From contig WPIO01000059.1 of the NCBI GenBank assembly GCA_009760855.2, positions 1,441,501 through 1,505,500 on the forward strand: a DNA stretch of 64,000 nucleotides, in the 5' to 3' direction. Under the pieces are notes generated by a model, which ran no database searches, was not told the DNA's origin, and worked only from the letters and a program-made list of their open reading frames with translations. This document shows positions 44,116 to 53,339 of the stretch, piece after piece. The stretch comes from Cristatella mucedo (taxonomy: Eukaryota > Bryozoa > Phylactolaemata > Cristatellidae). Position 1 is the stretch's first letter. Each line of letters begins with the position of its first letter. Both the position numbers and the translations under genes were made by a program.

Positions 44116-47100
44116 ATGAGTGCTCGCACGTGGTATGAGTGAGCAGCAACTTAGCTGTTGAAAAGATGCAGAACGTGTTTTGCAAGTAGTAGTAGCTTGC
44201 CTTCAGTTTGCCCGGTTACTGCTCACAGCTACTTAATGAGATATGATGTAACCCGCTAATTTGACAGAGACGGAATGATTATCTCATCATTCCTTGAAAG
44301 TTGTGTATCGAGCCAACGATGGTTTGCAATATCGAAACGAAACTTGTTGAACAGAGCTTATTGCAGAAATGTAAATACAATAGTTGCTGCCTGGTATCAG
44401 AACTGGAGAAGAATATTTTCGACCACCAGTCACTCACAGTCTTTGTCTGTCACCGAGTCGTCAAACGTGGCTGGAGCCAAAGCGCTGTAATGCAGACACA
44501 CTTGTGGTACCGATGGTGGCTGGTGCATTCACACATCCGACGTCAATGCTTCCTGCCTGTCTGAAGCAGCAGTCCCCAGGCATGCACAGATCTAGTAATG
44601 GCAGGTTAATTCTTGCTTTTAACTCGCAAAGCCCACCGGGGCTTGGCTTCTTTGTACCTAGCTGAACTGGTGCACCAGTTTTAGCCTACGCTGAAAGACC
44701 GTTGGCATCAGAACTTTTTACTCTGCACGTCGCAGACTTTGGAACTCACTTTCACGATTCTCAAGCAACGATATCTGTTCTCCAGCTGCCGGCTGTGGCA
44801 CATCGTTTCCAGCTGTCCTGGGCTGCTATTTCCATGCTACTGACTTTCTCGACTGCCCTCCTGACTCAGCTATGCTTCTCACTTTTTCTTTATTGCTTGA
44901 GAGGAAGTTGCTGGCTACCAAAGGCGCTTAGGTCTTAAGTGTGCAATAGAAAATTCTCCTGCACAATGCCAACTTGGTCTTTGTGGAAGTACGGATGGAG
45001 ATACGTTGTATTACAGTGCAATATATGATGCATTTACGAATCCACCATAACCATGCGAGCATTCACAGTTTCATCTGTCCAAACCACAGGGCGAATGTAT
45101 AGTTGATGTGCTTATTGACTTTGATGAATACGTGCATAACTGGAGCATTGCTCTGTTAAGCATGCTACCTAGGGCTGTTATAGAGTTTTAGGTCTATGGA
45201 CTAAGGCAACAGTGCCTCAAATTAAATAAGGGTTTATGGCCTAAATAAACAGTATCACACTACTGCCTGTTCAAGATGAAGTTTGTTGTATTCCTAACAA
45301 GCCAGCATATTATTGCTTTAACAACTTCCTGCGAGTAATAGCTTGAATCAGCATAGCTGTGCATGTTAGTCGTCGTCTCGGCCTCATTCTTTACAATGAG
45401 ACCGCTTCCTGCACATCATATAAAAAGTGCCTAGAAAGAGATTAATTTCTCTGAGGGCTCTATATATATATATGCAGTATTATTATTATTATTGTTGTTG
45501 TTATTATTCTATTTGACTAATAGATAGGTTGGCTCGGGCTCTCATTTGACCCGATGCTGCTGCTGCCGGCGTCGCTGTCATGGCTGCAAAGCCTGAGCGC
45601 ACAGAGCTGGTTGCTGCTTTGCTGCAGTGGGTATCACGTGCTGGTCTGTGCCTAGGCATTGCCCTTCGTGTGATTAATTTCATTCCTTGCTCTGTGCTGC
45701 TGCAGGTAAACTTTCCTATGTGCACCATTGCGCACAAGCCTCGGCTACCAGAGCACTGCATCGAGTATGTGAGGCTGATGCAGTGGCCACAAGACCAGCC
45801 GTTTGGAGGTAAGCCATTTTTTTCCAAGTTCTTTTAAGCCGTGTTCAGAATGACCTTTGCACTCGAGGCCTTGTCTCCTAGCTCTCCTAAGACAGAGAAA
45901 TGATGAGCCTCGGTTGACCTCGGTCTCGAAGGTCGGCCTTTACTACCAGATGCCTTGTCAAGCCGGCTTGACAACTGTATCCCACGACTCATTCTGCCTT
46001 GCTGGTGCAGCAGCTGATGCCGTCTGTATTTGGCTACTGTGTGGTGTGCTACTGTGGGAGCGGCATTGCCATCTCGTTGCCCTGCCCTAGTCAGACCGAG
46101 GCGTGATAGCATAACGCATCAGCAGCCTGGTCCCATCTGCTGATTGGGCAGCAGAGGGATATATGAATGGTCGAACGGTCACGTGATCGTGTCCCAGCTG
46201 TATCACTCTTCTCGACCGTTCGAGACTGTGAGCTGATGCGTTTGCCTACCCACTCCGAGCGAGCGTGCATTGCAGAAGATGCAAGAAGCTCGTGGCTACT
46301 ATCTGTCGCGACGTTCAATCATTGCATCGTGTAGGGAGGTTTGCAGCATCGGTTATTATTGAGGCAAGCTCTCTGTGGTACACACGCACTCCTACCCTTA
46401 CGAACGAACCGCCGACGACCCTTTGGCCCCCCACCCACTGTATGTTTTACTCGCACGAAAAATCGTAAAAATTCAAAAGCACCTCAACCGGTTGCAGAAA
46501 TCGCGTAGCAGTGTTCAGAGCTGCAGTTAAGGGAGTTTTCTTATTGCTTGCTCACCGAGCCGTGGTCACCAGGTGGCGCCAGTGATTCGGCAGCACACTG
46601 TAGTGTGACCGCAGCTCTGGTGTTCTCCACTTGCTCCACGACCGTGGTCTCGACTTTTAAGTTTCACTGCTCTTGCTCGCGTGAGCAGTGCACGAGTGAG
46701 AGCGACTGTCAGTGCAGCGCCGAGTCAACTTGTTAGCTTCGTCCAGCTGTTTGTTGCCGAGCCGAGCTGTGTCCGCCGTGTGACTCCTGGACTTGTACGA
46801 ACTTGGTGTTCTCTGCACCCTCTGCTGGGCATATCAATCAAACTGTGCTGAGCCGGACTGAGCCACGGCAGGGCAGCATTGCTGTGTGCAGCCTAGCCTC
46901 GGTGCTACATTCGCGTGCGTGGACATCTGGACTAACGTACTTACATCCAGAGCATCTGTGTAGCAATATATATATATATATATATATATAGTTTATCTTA
47001 TTATCTATTATGTAGTGCTCATTCCCTGAGAGCTCTCTCGAGTTCGATCTGATGTCTATTCTGCACATGCCTAGCTGCCTAAATAATGCTTAACAGTTTG

Positions 47101-50100
47101 CATAATAATAGTAATAAAAACGTTTGTGTAGCACCCTAAGAGAACTAAATCTCTGTGGACACTTTGCATTCACCGGAAAGCGTAAATGATCTGCTCAGCA
47201 TTGTGACCTCGACGAAACTAACACTCCTATTTATGACAGCATTAGTAGGCCCCTGCGATTCGTCCTTGATGTGCTTATTCGTGCTGACACTGTGCATGCT
47301 GCCACTGACCACATTTGCATGCTGACCTGTGCATGTCACCCCTAACCATGTTATTCGTGTTGTTTGTTTTTCAAGCATGATTTTACTTACCATTCAATTG
47401 CATTTCCCTTTGCAGCAAATGTAAAGCGCCTAGAGAGATTGAGTTATCTGAGGGCGCTTTTTCAAGTGCTTTATTATTATTATTATTATTAACTCACGCT
47501 CGTCTGCTGTTGGCTCGTCGTTCAGGCTTGCGGGGCTTTTGCCTTTTAGCTAATGTTGCCATCGATGGAGACGACACTCAGCACATTCAGTGGATCTATG
47601 AACGAGCGACAGCTAGAGCAGCTCACTACGGCATCGCCGGCATCACGTACAGGTTAACTCAAGGTGGGAAGTGCGTCTTATTGCTGCCGCTGCTGAGCCA
47701 TTAGCTTAGCTAGGCATGCAATTAGTCGATCGGTATATGCATGCGAGCGGGAGACGAATCCAAATGATCTCTAGCTCATGGATTCTACTGCTACTCTAAC
47801 CACATTTGCATGCTGACCCTGTGCATGTCCCTAACCATGTTATTCATGTTGTTTGTTTATTATGCATGATATTACTCACCATTCAATTGCATTTCCCTTT
47901 GCAGCAAATGTAAAGCGCCTAGAAAGAGATTGAGTTCTCTGAGGGTGCTTTATCAAGTGCATTATTATTATTCTTACACTGTTCAAGGAACCTGCTCACA
48001 GGATTGCATTTGCCACTCATCTTGAATTGGTGGCATCTGTTTTTCCATCCTGGAAAGTGGGGGGGCCTCGAGTCTTTATGGAAAGTCACGCGTTGTATCT
48101 GTACGTCTTGACAGTTGGCTGTGTACAGACAACAACCCCCAGCTTTCGAATGCTGTCATCAATGCTATGCATAGTTCTTGCTTTTTTATTGCTTATACAC
48201 TGTAAATGTATGTGCCATGAGTTATCAAGCATCGTGTTTCAAATGTCGTGTTTCAGGTGTTATCAAGCGGATCATTCCAGCAGTTGCTTCAACCAATGCA
48301 GTTATTGCAGGTGAGCTGCCAATCGTTGGCTTTTTTATTGCTATCTTGGCATCCTGCTTGAGATCTGATGCCAGCGTCATCTATAAGAAGCAGAGTAGGC
48401 AAAGAGAGGTCTTGCTGTGCCTCACTTAATAATAACAATGCACTTGATAAAGCGCCTTCAGAGAACTCAACCTCTTTCTAGGCGTTTTGCATTTGCTGCA
48501 AAGGGAAACACGATTGAATGGTGATTGGTATCATGCTTGATAAGCAACATGAGTAACATGGTTAGGGGTGGCATGCACAGGGTCAGCAAGCAAGTGTGGC
48601 CAGTGGCAGCATGCAACAGTGTCAGCACGCATAAGCGCATAAAAGACGAATCGCAGGGGCCCACTAAATGCTGTCATATGTATGTGCGTTTTAATTTCTT
48701 TTTAAATGGGGTCAAGTCAGATGTTGTGACGCAAGTCGTGAGTGAGTTCCAGGCTTTACGAGCATACTAACTAAAGGTATGGTCTCCAAAGGATTTGAGG
48801 TTTATATGTGGTATAGGTAAACCGTTAGACTCCGAAAAGCAGGTGGTATGATACTTAGCCTGGTGGGGGGAGTGACTTGAAAGTTGAATGACTCAACTGG
48901 CGAATACTGCTGCCTGAAGCTGTGGCTTATTCATGGTATGTGCAAGAATGACTTAGCACTGCTGTGTATTTTTGCAGCCGCATGTGCCACTGAAGTCTTC
49001 AAGCTAGCCACGTTGTAAGTACGCCGGTGCAAATGCGCACGTGCGGGGTGGCATGGCAAAAGAGCTGCGACTCGTTCAGTTTGCAATACTGCATAAGTTG
49101 TCGTCGGGACTGACTCGTTAAATCGTGGTGTACCCGTGTAGTCAGTCGTGCTTTACATTCTATCCCGAGTCAAACCGTTACTTTAAAAGGTTGGTGCACA
49201 TATCAGTCAACAATCAAATGCAGAAAAGAAATGTATGGCATACCCCTGTAAGTCCATTTAATAATAATGATGATAATAATACATTTGATATAGCGCCTTC
49301 AGAGAAGTAAATCTCCTTCTGGGCACTTTACATTTAGTACCTCAAATGCATTCTCACCGAGACGTTGCGAATGAGCACTGGCTGATGGCTGAGGTCGCGG
49401 GCAGTGATTCTTGAAGTATGAAGTGCACGAAGCCTTGCACACACGCGACACAGCTTGCTCCACGCTGTGGGGCCACGATGGGAGTTACGTCGGCAGCTGC
49501 TTGGCTTTTGGTGGCTCGTTTTTTACAGTGAGTCGCGCTACTGCAACTGCTGCAGCTGGTTTTTCCGAAGGTTACACGTAGATATGAAAAATGCATTTGC
49601 ATTTTTCACGCATACGTATAAACTGGAAAACGACCTCGATGTGAGGATGCAGGGCTGAGAGCTACTTGAGCTGTCGGCATCTCGACGGACCCGGATGTAG
49701 TTGTCTTGTTAAGTCAAGTTCTGCAGTTGCTCGATCCTGTATTTCCAACTCGCAGCCAGTGCAGTATAGAGCGATCGCTGTGAGAGGTTTCCTGTAGATT
49801 ACTCCAGAGGCTAACAAGTGTTCTCACTTTTGCTTTGCTGTGCTTGTGTGCCTTTCTTTCGGTGTGCAGTAAAGGATGTGATGGACATCAAAATCTTCAT
49901 CCTCTCCTTTTTTCAGGAGCAGGCATTCTCTAAAAAATTACCTGATTTTTAACGATGTCGAAGGTGTGTACACGAACACGTTCGAGGCACAGCGAAAGGT
50001 GAGGGTCGGTGGCCTAGCTACGACCGATGGACCATGTGCTCACTTGTTTACTTGCACGCGTCATTTTACGAGCTTGCTACCGTGCTTGTTTGACTTCGGC

Positions 50101-51547
50101 CTCCAAATTTAAACAAATTGATGACCGCAGGTCACTTTTTGTCTACACGATATCTTTGTAAGTGACTTGAGATGTTGTTCCAATAATGGCTGTACCTACT
50201 GCTTTCATTAATGATGTTGGACTCGAAAAATTCTTCTCTTGAGTTCGCCTTTATTCCTGAGCACACTCAGGCCAGCCACAGGTGAAATTGTCAAACTTGA
50301 TGCCTTCCGCAATACCCGAAAGGTATTTACTGCATGATCAACTAGTAATGAATCGTATTACTAACTAGATCTCATTCTACCTTCAGCAGTGAGGTGGTGA
50401 ATGTACATCATTTGTTAGAGCCATGTCGTAGCAACTGATACATAGTATTTTATTTTGTATCGATCGTTGCAGGAAAACTGCATCGTGTGTTCGCAAATTC
50501 CACAGGTGCTTAAGTTCGGTGAGGAGAGTACGCTGCAGGACGTGTACGACTATCTGACCGGAAGCGCTGAGTAGTGAGTCTCCTAGTCGTATAGGATATT
50601 TTTTGCATATCATGCTATCATAGTTTGCCATGGTTGGCACGTAGCGTCATTCTATACTTTGTTCACCGAAACAGCGATGTGATCTAGCCATCCCACATCA
50701 GGCATTTTCATAATGTGGCTGTCTGCATTTCTACAGTACCTGTCTGGGTGCAGATTTTGCTGCCTGGTTACTGTACGTCAGATTGTGGGAGGTCATCATC
50801 ATGGTATGCTCAAAGGCAAATTTGCTTGTAGCCAGATGAAAGCGCCTGGCTTGCGTACAGTTTCATCTGATGGGAAATCTCGTACGCTGTACATGCAGAA
50901 ACCACCGTCACTGTACGAAAGCTGCAAAGCGAATTTGCGCAAAACGTTACGTGGTGAGTACGTGGGTGCATCTGCTTTGCAGGCAATTTGAATGGAGGCC
51001 AGGGATGTGCATCTTTGCAGTTTGTTTGCCTGTAGCTGCTGCTTGCACTTTGATTTTCTTTCGAGTCTTAGGGCAGCAGCAGGCTACCTTTCTATGCAGT
51101 TGCTCATGCTCTGTGGGTTCAACTCTCGTTTCGACTCAAGCTGAAAGGGGTTGGGCAGGGGAAGCAAGCAAGCAGACAGTTGGTTTGTACACCATCCCCC
51201 GTGCAGTGTGATTCGGCAACCTTGTCAAAGTTACAGCTTGATGACATAGGAGTTCTATCCTGCAGCTGTTGCTGTGCACTGTTGTCAGGCTATGCTTTTA
51301 GTTGATGACTAAGCATTCCTTCTCAGAGCCTGATTTTACCTTGAATGGCATCTGGCTTATGAAGCTGTCCAGCTCTATGTGTGTAGCAGGATGCCGATTT
51401 TAGTTAGGGTTTGATTCTAGGATGATGATCCGGTGCCTGCTTGCAGAACTCGGTATGGTCGATGGTCAAAGCATCATGGTGGCAGATGTCACGACACCGA
51501 CAACTCTCACATTTTGTCTTCAGCTGTCTCCTTCCATGGAGAAATAA
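35485..51547 (+). CDS. UBA3: UBA3, NEDD8-activating enzyme catalytic subunit (14 exons)
   Basis: The join is 35485-35501, 35621-35715(?), 38056-38219, 38668-38792, 41977-42041, 43739-43897, 45706-45808, 47550-47663, 48257-48310, 48978-49014, 49917-49998, 50473-50573, 50832-50953, 51447-51547. UBA3 pairs with NAE1, adenylates NEDD8, holds it as a thioester and passes it to UBE2M, which switches on cullin ligases. The product is about 445 aa (human 463). Visible parts: [10 protein letters not shown] near the N-terminus, the ATP loop [10 protein letters not shown] (about 51), [32 protein letters not shown], zinc ligands CIEC (197, 200) and CIVC (341, 344), catalytic Cys at about 214 in [22 protein letters not shown], and a C-terminal UBE2M-binding ubiquitin-like fold ending [11 protein letters not shown]. 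All junctions are GT-AG and in frame except exon 2 to 3, which is one base off. The gene looks functional despite heavy repeat loads in introns 2, 4 and 5. Confidence 0.95.
35621..35715 (+). CDS. UBA3: UBA3 exon 2 (3' end uncertain)
   Basis: Follows CTTTCTGCAG. Encodes [20 protein letters not shown] and then PDFVPGPEA. The best donor, GGCAC/GTAAAG, leaves phase 1, yet exon 3 needs phase 0. Ending one base earlier would align almost perfectly with human UBA3. A microexon of length 2 mod 3, a base error or a different donor could explain it. Confidence 0.8.
36345..36615 (+). mobile_element. LINE-B 3' end
   Basis: CACAACGACAACTACTCCAA, TTTCTCTTTGTTGCGTGAGA, then AGAGATACATTACATTAG. Very close to the 22.4 kb copy. 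Confidence 0.87.
36640..37960 (-). mobile_element. LINE-A body, decayed
   Basis: Antisense in UBA3 intron 2. Minus frames follow LINE-A in order: [37 protein letters not shown] (the catalytic YADD now reads VDD), [20 protein letters not shown]. Several frameshifts separate them. The 3' stem-loop is missing. It ends about 95 bases before UBA3 exon 3. Confidence 0.88.
38056..38219 (+). CDS. UBA3: UBA3 exon 3 (ATP-binding loop)
   Basis: Follows GATTGCAG, where an in-frame TGA just upstream fixes the acceptor. Encodes [18 protein letters not shown] onward to NRQFLF and ends AG/GTGTGT in phase 2. Confidence 0.95.
38668..38792 (+). CDS. UBA3: UBA3 exon 4
   Basis: Follows AATTTGTAG and ends AGAA/GTGAGA in phase 1. 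Encodes [20 protein letters not shown], then [14 protein letters not shown]. Confidence 0.95.
38878..39047 (-). mobile_element. SINE-2
   Basis: On the minus strand: GAGCCGTGATGGCTCACTAG, GTGGGTTCGAATCCTG (B box intact), then the shared body to AGGCTGTTTAATCAG. In UBA3 intron 4. Confidence 0.88.
39200..40010 (+). mobile_element. LINE-A, internally deleted copy
   Basis: A decayed RT stretch ([13 protein letters not shown] against LINE-A SGFRANHSTESAL) reaches the LSAA region, then jumps to an intact C-terminus from 39419 ([20 protein letters not shown] onward to TAFSGSL and stop). The 3' UTR, stem-loop and (ATT)n follow. This copy shows the original frame across the frameshift of the 17 kb copy. 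Confidence 0.88.
40038..40153 (+). mobile_element. SINE-3, shortened
   Basis: Head GGCTTGGCCCAGGGATTAAG. The B-box region is reduced. Tail AAGCACCTGGATAGGGATTA, then GGGTGCTATACAAATGAATT. Confidence 0.8.
40225..40400 (+). mobile_element. LINE-B 3' fragment
   Basis: CTTCTCACTTTCTCTTTGG, then CCTTAGGCTTTGTGTGTGC. The tail is diverged. Confidence 0.65.
40401..40970. other. UBA3 intron 4, nothing recognised
   Basis: No exon or repeat family is recognised in these 570 bases. The conserved residues between UBA3 exons 4 and 6 are supplied by the exon at 41977-42041. Confidence 0.5.
40975..41060 (-). mobile_element. SINE-3 fragment
   Basis: CACCCCAAGAGAACTTAATC, TCTATTCAGGCCGTTCACAT, then GGTCTCGAGCCAATGAC: tail and B-box region only. 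Confidence 0.7.
41107..41247 (-). mobile_element. SINE-3, complete
   Basis: On the minus strand: AGCTGGTTTGGTCCAGCGGT, TAAGATGCTCGC, GTCGCGGGCTCGAGACC, then the LINE-A-like tail to ACAAATGAATT. Confidence 0.9.
41245..41900 (+). mobile_element. LINE-A internal fragment
   Basis: [12 protein letters not shown] matches LINE-A VQKIDKIRESIP. Further on it reads ALLRIYNDL and [17 protein letters not shown]. It is broken by many indels and has no 3' end. It starts exactly where the SINE-3 head ends. Confidence 0.8.
41925..41963 (-). mobile_element. SINE-3 head fragment abutting UBA3 exon 5
   Basis: GGGCGAGCACCTTAACCGCT and GGACCAAACCAGGC are the complement of the SINE-3 head. It ends about 13 bases before the exon 5 boundary. 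Confidence 0.8.
41977..42041 (+). CDS. UBA3: UBA3 exon 5 (65 bases)
   Basis: Follows ATTCTTTTTAG and ends CTG/GTGAGA. Encodes [20 protein letters not shown] plus L, a hallmark of the adenylation domain. It enters in phase 1 and leaves in phase 0, joining exons 4 and 6 exactly. Confidence 0.95.
42237..42290. repeat. CT-rich low-complexity tract
   Basis: Imperfect CT repeats with TGTGTG in the middle. Confidence 0.8.
42318..43664 (-). mobile_element. mariner (Tc1/mariner superfamily), decayed
   Basis: 1347 bases with inverted ends TTGGGTTGGCAAATAAGTTC (left) and TTGGGTTGGCAACTAAGATC (right, minus strand). The left flank is TA; the right flank is TG, probably a mutated TA duplication. Mariners move by cut and paste into TA. 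It fills most of UBA3 intron 5 and ends 74 bases before exon 6. Confidence 0.95.
42389..43437 (-). pseudogene. mariner transposase, broken
   Basis: The start, [18 protein letters not shown], is at about 43437. Downstream pieces lie in shifted frames: [20 protein letters not shown], then [17 protein letters not shown] (the usual Asn after the catalytic Asp is Lys), then HPPYSPDLA. The end reads GEYIID and a stop at 42389-42391. Several frameshifts make it inactive. Confidence 0.92.
43667..43707. repeat. (TA)n microsatellite
   Basis: About 18 TA units between the mariner end and the UBA3 exon 6 pyrimidine tract. Confidence 0.95.
43739..43897 (+). CDS. UBA3: UBA3 exon 6 (zinc ligands 1-2)
   Basis: Follows TCTTTCTTCATCAG and ends CAG/GTAACC. 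Encodes [36 protein letters not shown], and CIEC with the first two zinc cysteines. Confidence 0.96.
44047..44114. repeat. (GT)n microsatellite
   Basis: About 34 GT units in UBA3 intron 6. Confidence 0.97.
44625..45025 (+). mobile_element. LINE-B C-terminus and 3' end
   Basis: GTACCTAGCTGAACTGGTGC, ACCAGTTTTAGCC, a deletion to GAAAGACCGTTGGCATCAGA, then CTTTTTCTTTATTGCTTGAG and GGAGATACGTTGTATTAC. Confidence 0.8.
45425..45508 (+). mobile_element. LINE-A tail
   Basis: AAAGTGCCTAGAAAGAGATT, TCTCTGAGGGCTCTATATA, then (ATT)n mixed with (GTT)n. Confidence 0.8.
45706..45808 (+). CDS. UBA3: UBA3 exon 7 (catalytic cysteine)
   Basis: Follows GTGCTGCTGCAG and ends GGAG/GTAAGC in phase 1. Encodes [20 protein letters not shown]; the Cys in PMCTIA is the NEDD8 thioester residue. 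Confidence 0.96.
46045..46320 (+). repeat. Dispersed repeat D
   Basis: TACTGTGGGAGCGGCATTGC, CATCTCGTTGCCCTGCCC, then TCACGTGATCGTGTCC and CTACTATCTGTCGCG. Collinear with the 30.1 kb copy but diverged. Confidence 0.55.
46321..47100. other. UBA3 intron 7, unassigned
   Basis: No coding or family match. Contains a (TA)n run at 46967-46990. Confidence 0.5.
47103..47195 (-). mobile_element. LINE-A tail
   Basis: AATAATAGTAATAAA, then GTAGCACCCTAAGAGAACTA and GACACTTTGCATTCACC. Confidence 0.75.
47205..47491 (+). mobile_element. LINE-A 3' end
   Basis: CTCCTATTTATGACAGCATT, the full 3' UTR, GTAAAGCGCCTAGAGAGATT and (ATT)n. It ends 59 bases before UBA3 exon 8, tail outward from the opposite-strand tail at 47.1 kb. 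Confidence 0.9.
47550..47663 (+). CDS. UBA3: UBA3 exon 8
   Basis: Follows TTGCCTTTTAG and ends CAAG/GTGGGA in phase 1. Encodes [20 protein letters not shown] onward to GITYRLTQ. Confidence 0.95.
47793..47972 (+). mobile_element. LINE-A 3' end
   Basis: CTAACCACATTTGCATGCTG, GCGCCTAGAAAGAGATTGAG, then a short ATT run. Confidence 0.9.
48257..48310 (+). CDS. UBA3: UBA3 exon 9 (54 bases)
   Basis: Follows TCGTGTTTCAG and ends GCAG/GTGAGC. Encodes [17 protein letters not shown], almost identical to human. Confidence 0.96.
48427..48880 (-). mobile_element. LINE-A 3' end
   Basis: AATAATAAC, GATAAAGCGCCTTCAGAGAA, the 3' UTR, then the complement of the C-terminal coding part to TTAGCCTGGTGGGGGG. Confidence 0.88.
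48978..49014 (+). CDS. UBA3: UBA3 exon 10 (37 bases)
   Basis: Follows TTTTTGCAG and ends CGTT/GTAAGT in phase 2. Encodes [11 protein letters not shown], collinear with human AVCATEVFKIATS. Confidence 0.95.
49259..49337 (-). mobile_element. LINE-A tail
   Basis: AATAATGATGATAATAA, then GATATAGCGCCTTCAGAGAA and GGGCACTTTACATTTAG. Confidence 0.8.
49917..49998 (+). CDS. UBA3: UBA3 exon 11
   Basis: Follows CCTTTTTTCAG and ends AAAG/GTGAGG. Encodes [20 protein letters not shown] and then TFEAQRK. Confidence 0.95.
50473..50573 (+). CDS. UBA3: UBA3 exon 12 (zinc ligands 3-4)
   Basis: Follows GATCGTTGCAG and ends GAGTA/GTGAGT in phase 2. Encodes [20 protein letters not shown], then [10 protein letters not shown]. 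Confidence 0.95.
50624..50804 (+). repeat. Source of the inverted duplication (UBA3 intron 12)
   Basis: 181 bases making up most of the 258-base intron 12. An inverted copy with about 7 mismatches by eye lies at 52956-53136. Confidence 0.95.
50832..50953 (+). CDS. UBA3: UBA3 exon 13
   Basis: Follows TTTGCTTGTAG and ends CGTG/GTGAGT in phase 1. Encodes [20 protein letters not shown] onward, the start of the E2-binding domain. Confidence 0.94.
51447..51547 (+). CDS. UBA3: UBA3 exon 14 (stop)
   Basis: Follows CTGCTTGCAG. Encodes [20 protein letters not shown] onward to SPSMEK and TAA. Confidence 0.96.
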
Positions 51548-51830
51548 GTGGCAGACAAGTCGTGCATGACTGTCGCAGAAGGACTGTCAGGGAGCATGGC
51601 TTCCTGTTGACGATTGGTTGCTGTCAACTTGAGCATTCTCTTATTTGGATGGTCTGACACACCTTTGCGATTGCTGCACGTTTTGGTCTGTTCTGATGCA
51701 ACGGCTCAAGGGCCTGTGCTAATTCTTAATTTATATGTAGAGGTTTGCCAAAAATCCATCATTTCCGGCTGTCCTACGGTCTGTTAAGTATTCCCAGCCA
51801 AGTTGCAAAAGAGAAGAATCTATATCAAAG

Positions 51831-51927
51831 AATAAATCGCATGCTGTCATGTTTTAGTGCACTAGTGATTTGCTAGCGAATATGCAGTGCACCTTGTTTC
51901 GGCTAGAAAAGTGACAGTGCAAATAAA
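51831..51927 (+). promoter_or_regulatory. Candidate UBA3 polyadenylation signals
   Basis: AATAAA at 51831-51836 and at 51922-51927, about 285 and 375 bases after the stop. Confidence 0.55.
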
Positions 51928-52599
51928 GCTTGCTCGGAATGATAAAAAACCAATGGCTGTGGTGACTCAGTTAGATTGCCTGAGGCTGCTCAGCAACTGT
52001 AATCTCCCCTTATTGTGAACTGCTATGCAGGACTCTTCCTGACGTAGTTAGGATTGTGATTGATACGATACTCCAGTGCTAAGATGGTACGTAGCTATAT
52101 AGAGCAGTCGGGTGCGTATGTGTTGACCGTGCTCACGTTATTGTGCAGGGTTAACATCTTTAAGCCATTAGCTGCCCACTCGATTCGAAGCCAGAGCCGT
52201 GAGTTTGGGTGCACCAGGACTCTTGACATTTCGGCATCGCCTGACTGTCTTCGGCAAGCACTTCAACGGCCGTAAGAAAACAGCACCATCCTTAGTTGCC
52301 AAACCAGTTAGCTGCTGAGCTGACTTTCTGCTAGTCTAACGTGGTCTAGTAGTGGCTAAAGCCATCCAGACATGCCTGTGTGCCCATTGCATCGCGAAAT
52401 TAAACTTGCAGCCATTCCAGAGAGCAAAGGAGTCAGAACAGGTAGTATGATGCTTCGCCTGGTGGTGAGTAAGTCTGATAGGTAGGCTGGAGCCAGAGAA
52501 CGATGAGACCTAAGAGCAAGCAACGTCACTAGATAAAAAGTTTGGTTCGTCAGGTTTTTACTTTTCACATATTCAGTCAGTAAGTAGCTAAGGCCTTTC

Positions 52600-52683
52600 C
52601 CTGTACGTGGCCATGTGAGATAAAGCACCTGAGTAACGATTAGGTCTTTAGGATGCAATAAAAATGACTAATCTTTATTTTTA
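52600..52683 (+). mobile_element. SINE-3 tail fragment
   Basis: GTGAGATAAAGCACCTGAGT, AACGATTAGGTCTTTAGGAT, then AAATGACTAATC. Diverged. Confidence 0.5.
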
Positions 52684-52878
52684 GTCGCTATTTCTGACTC
52701 GGATTGATATGACCAGCTTCGTACTGAGGAATGTAGGGGCGAAAACCACAGTGGCTTATTTAGAGGCGCGAGCAACGTTGCTTGGTGTATTGATATGCTT
52801 CATATATTGATTGAAGGATTTGTGTTCTTTTCTCGGCCTGGAGCTTGTTTATCGATGCTGCTTACTCGTTAGCCGCAC

Positions 52879-53207
52879 ATTGAGCCGCTAGTTCCACCAT
52901 ATTTAATATACATATATAATATTTAATATATATATATTTAATATATTTGGGCAAACCATGATGATGACCTCCCACGTTTTGACGTACAGTAACCAGGCAG
53001 CAAAATCTGTACCCAGACAGGTACTGTAGAAATGCAGACAGCCACATTATGAAAATGCCTGATGTGGGATGGCTAGATCACATCGCTGTTTCAGTGAACA
53101 AAGTATAGAATGACGCTATGTGCCAGCCATGGCAAATTATTATATATTGGTATTAAATAAATAATTTCCACCATATATTCCAGCATATTGAGCCGCTAGT
53201 TCCACCA
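52879..53207. repeat. Insertion bounded by 21-base direct repeats
   Basis: ATTGAGCCGCTAGTTCCACC(A) occurs exactly at 52879-52899 and 53187-53207. Between them lie AT-rich DNA (TATTTAATATA repeats), the inverted copy of UBA3 intron 12 and more AT-rich DNA. A partial third copy (TTCCACCATATA) is at 53166. Confidence 0.85.
52956..53136 (-). repeat. Inverted copy of UBA3 intron 12
   Basis: Complement of 50624-50804, 181 bases on both sides, no indels, about 96% identical by eye. It carries no UBA3 exon. Confidence 0.95.
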
Positions 53208-53339
53208 ATATTAGTCACGTGTCGGCGAGATTTAGAACCAATAGGTTTCCTGTGTTTTGAACATAACTGGCTATTTTGAGATGTTAGTTGTTTATGGGTC
53301 AATAGCATCTTTTGCATCGTTATTTATGGGCCAGCAGAG

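Noticed and set aside
50713-50991. 92-aa frame [12 protein letters not shown]
   Set aside because: Mostly UBA3 intron 12; its likeness to a minus-strand frame at 52.9 kb is due to the inverted DNA duplication, not to a protein family.
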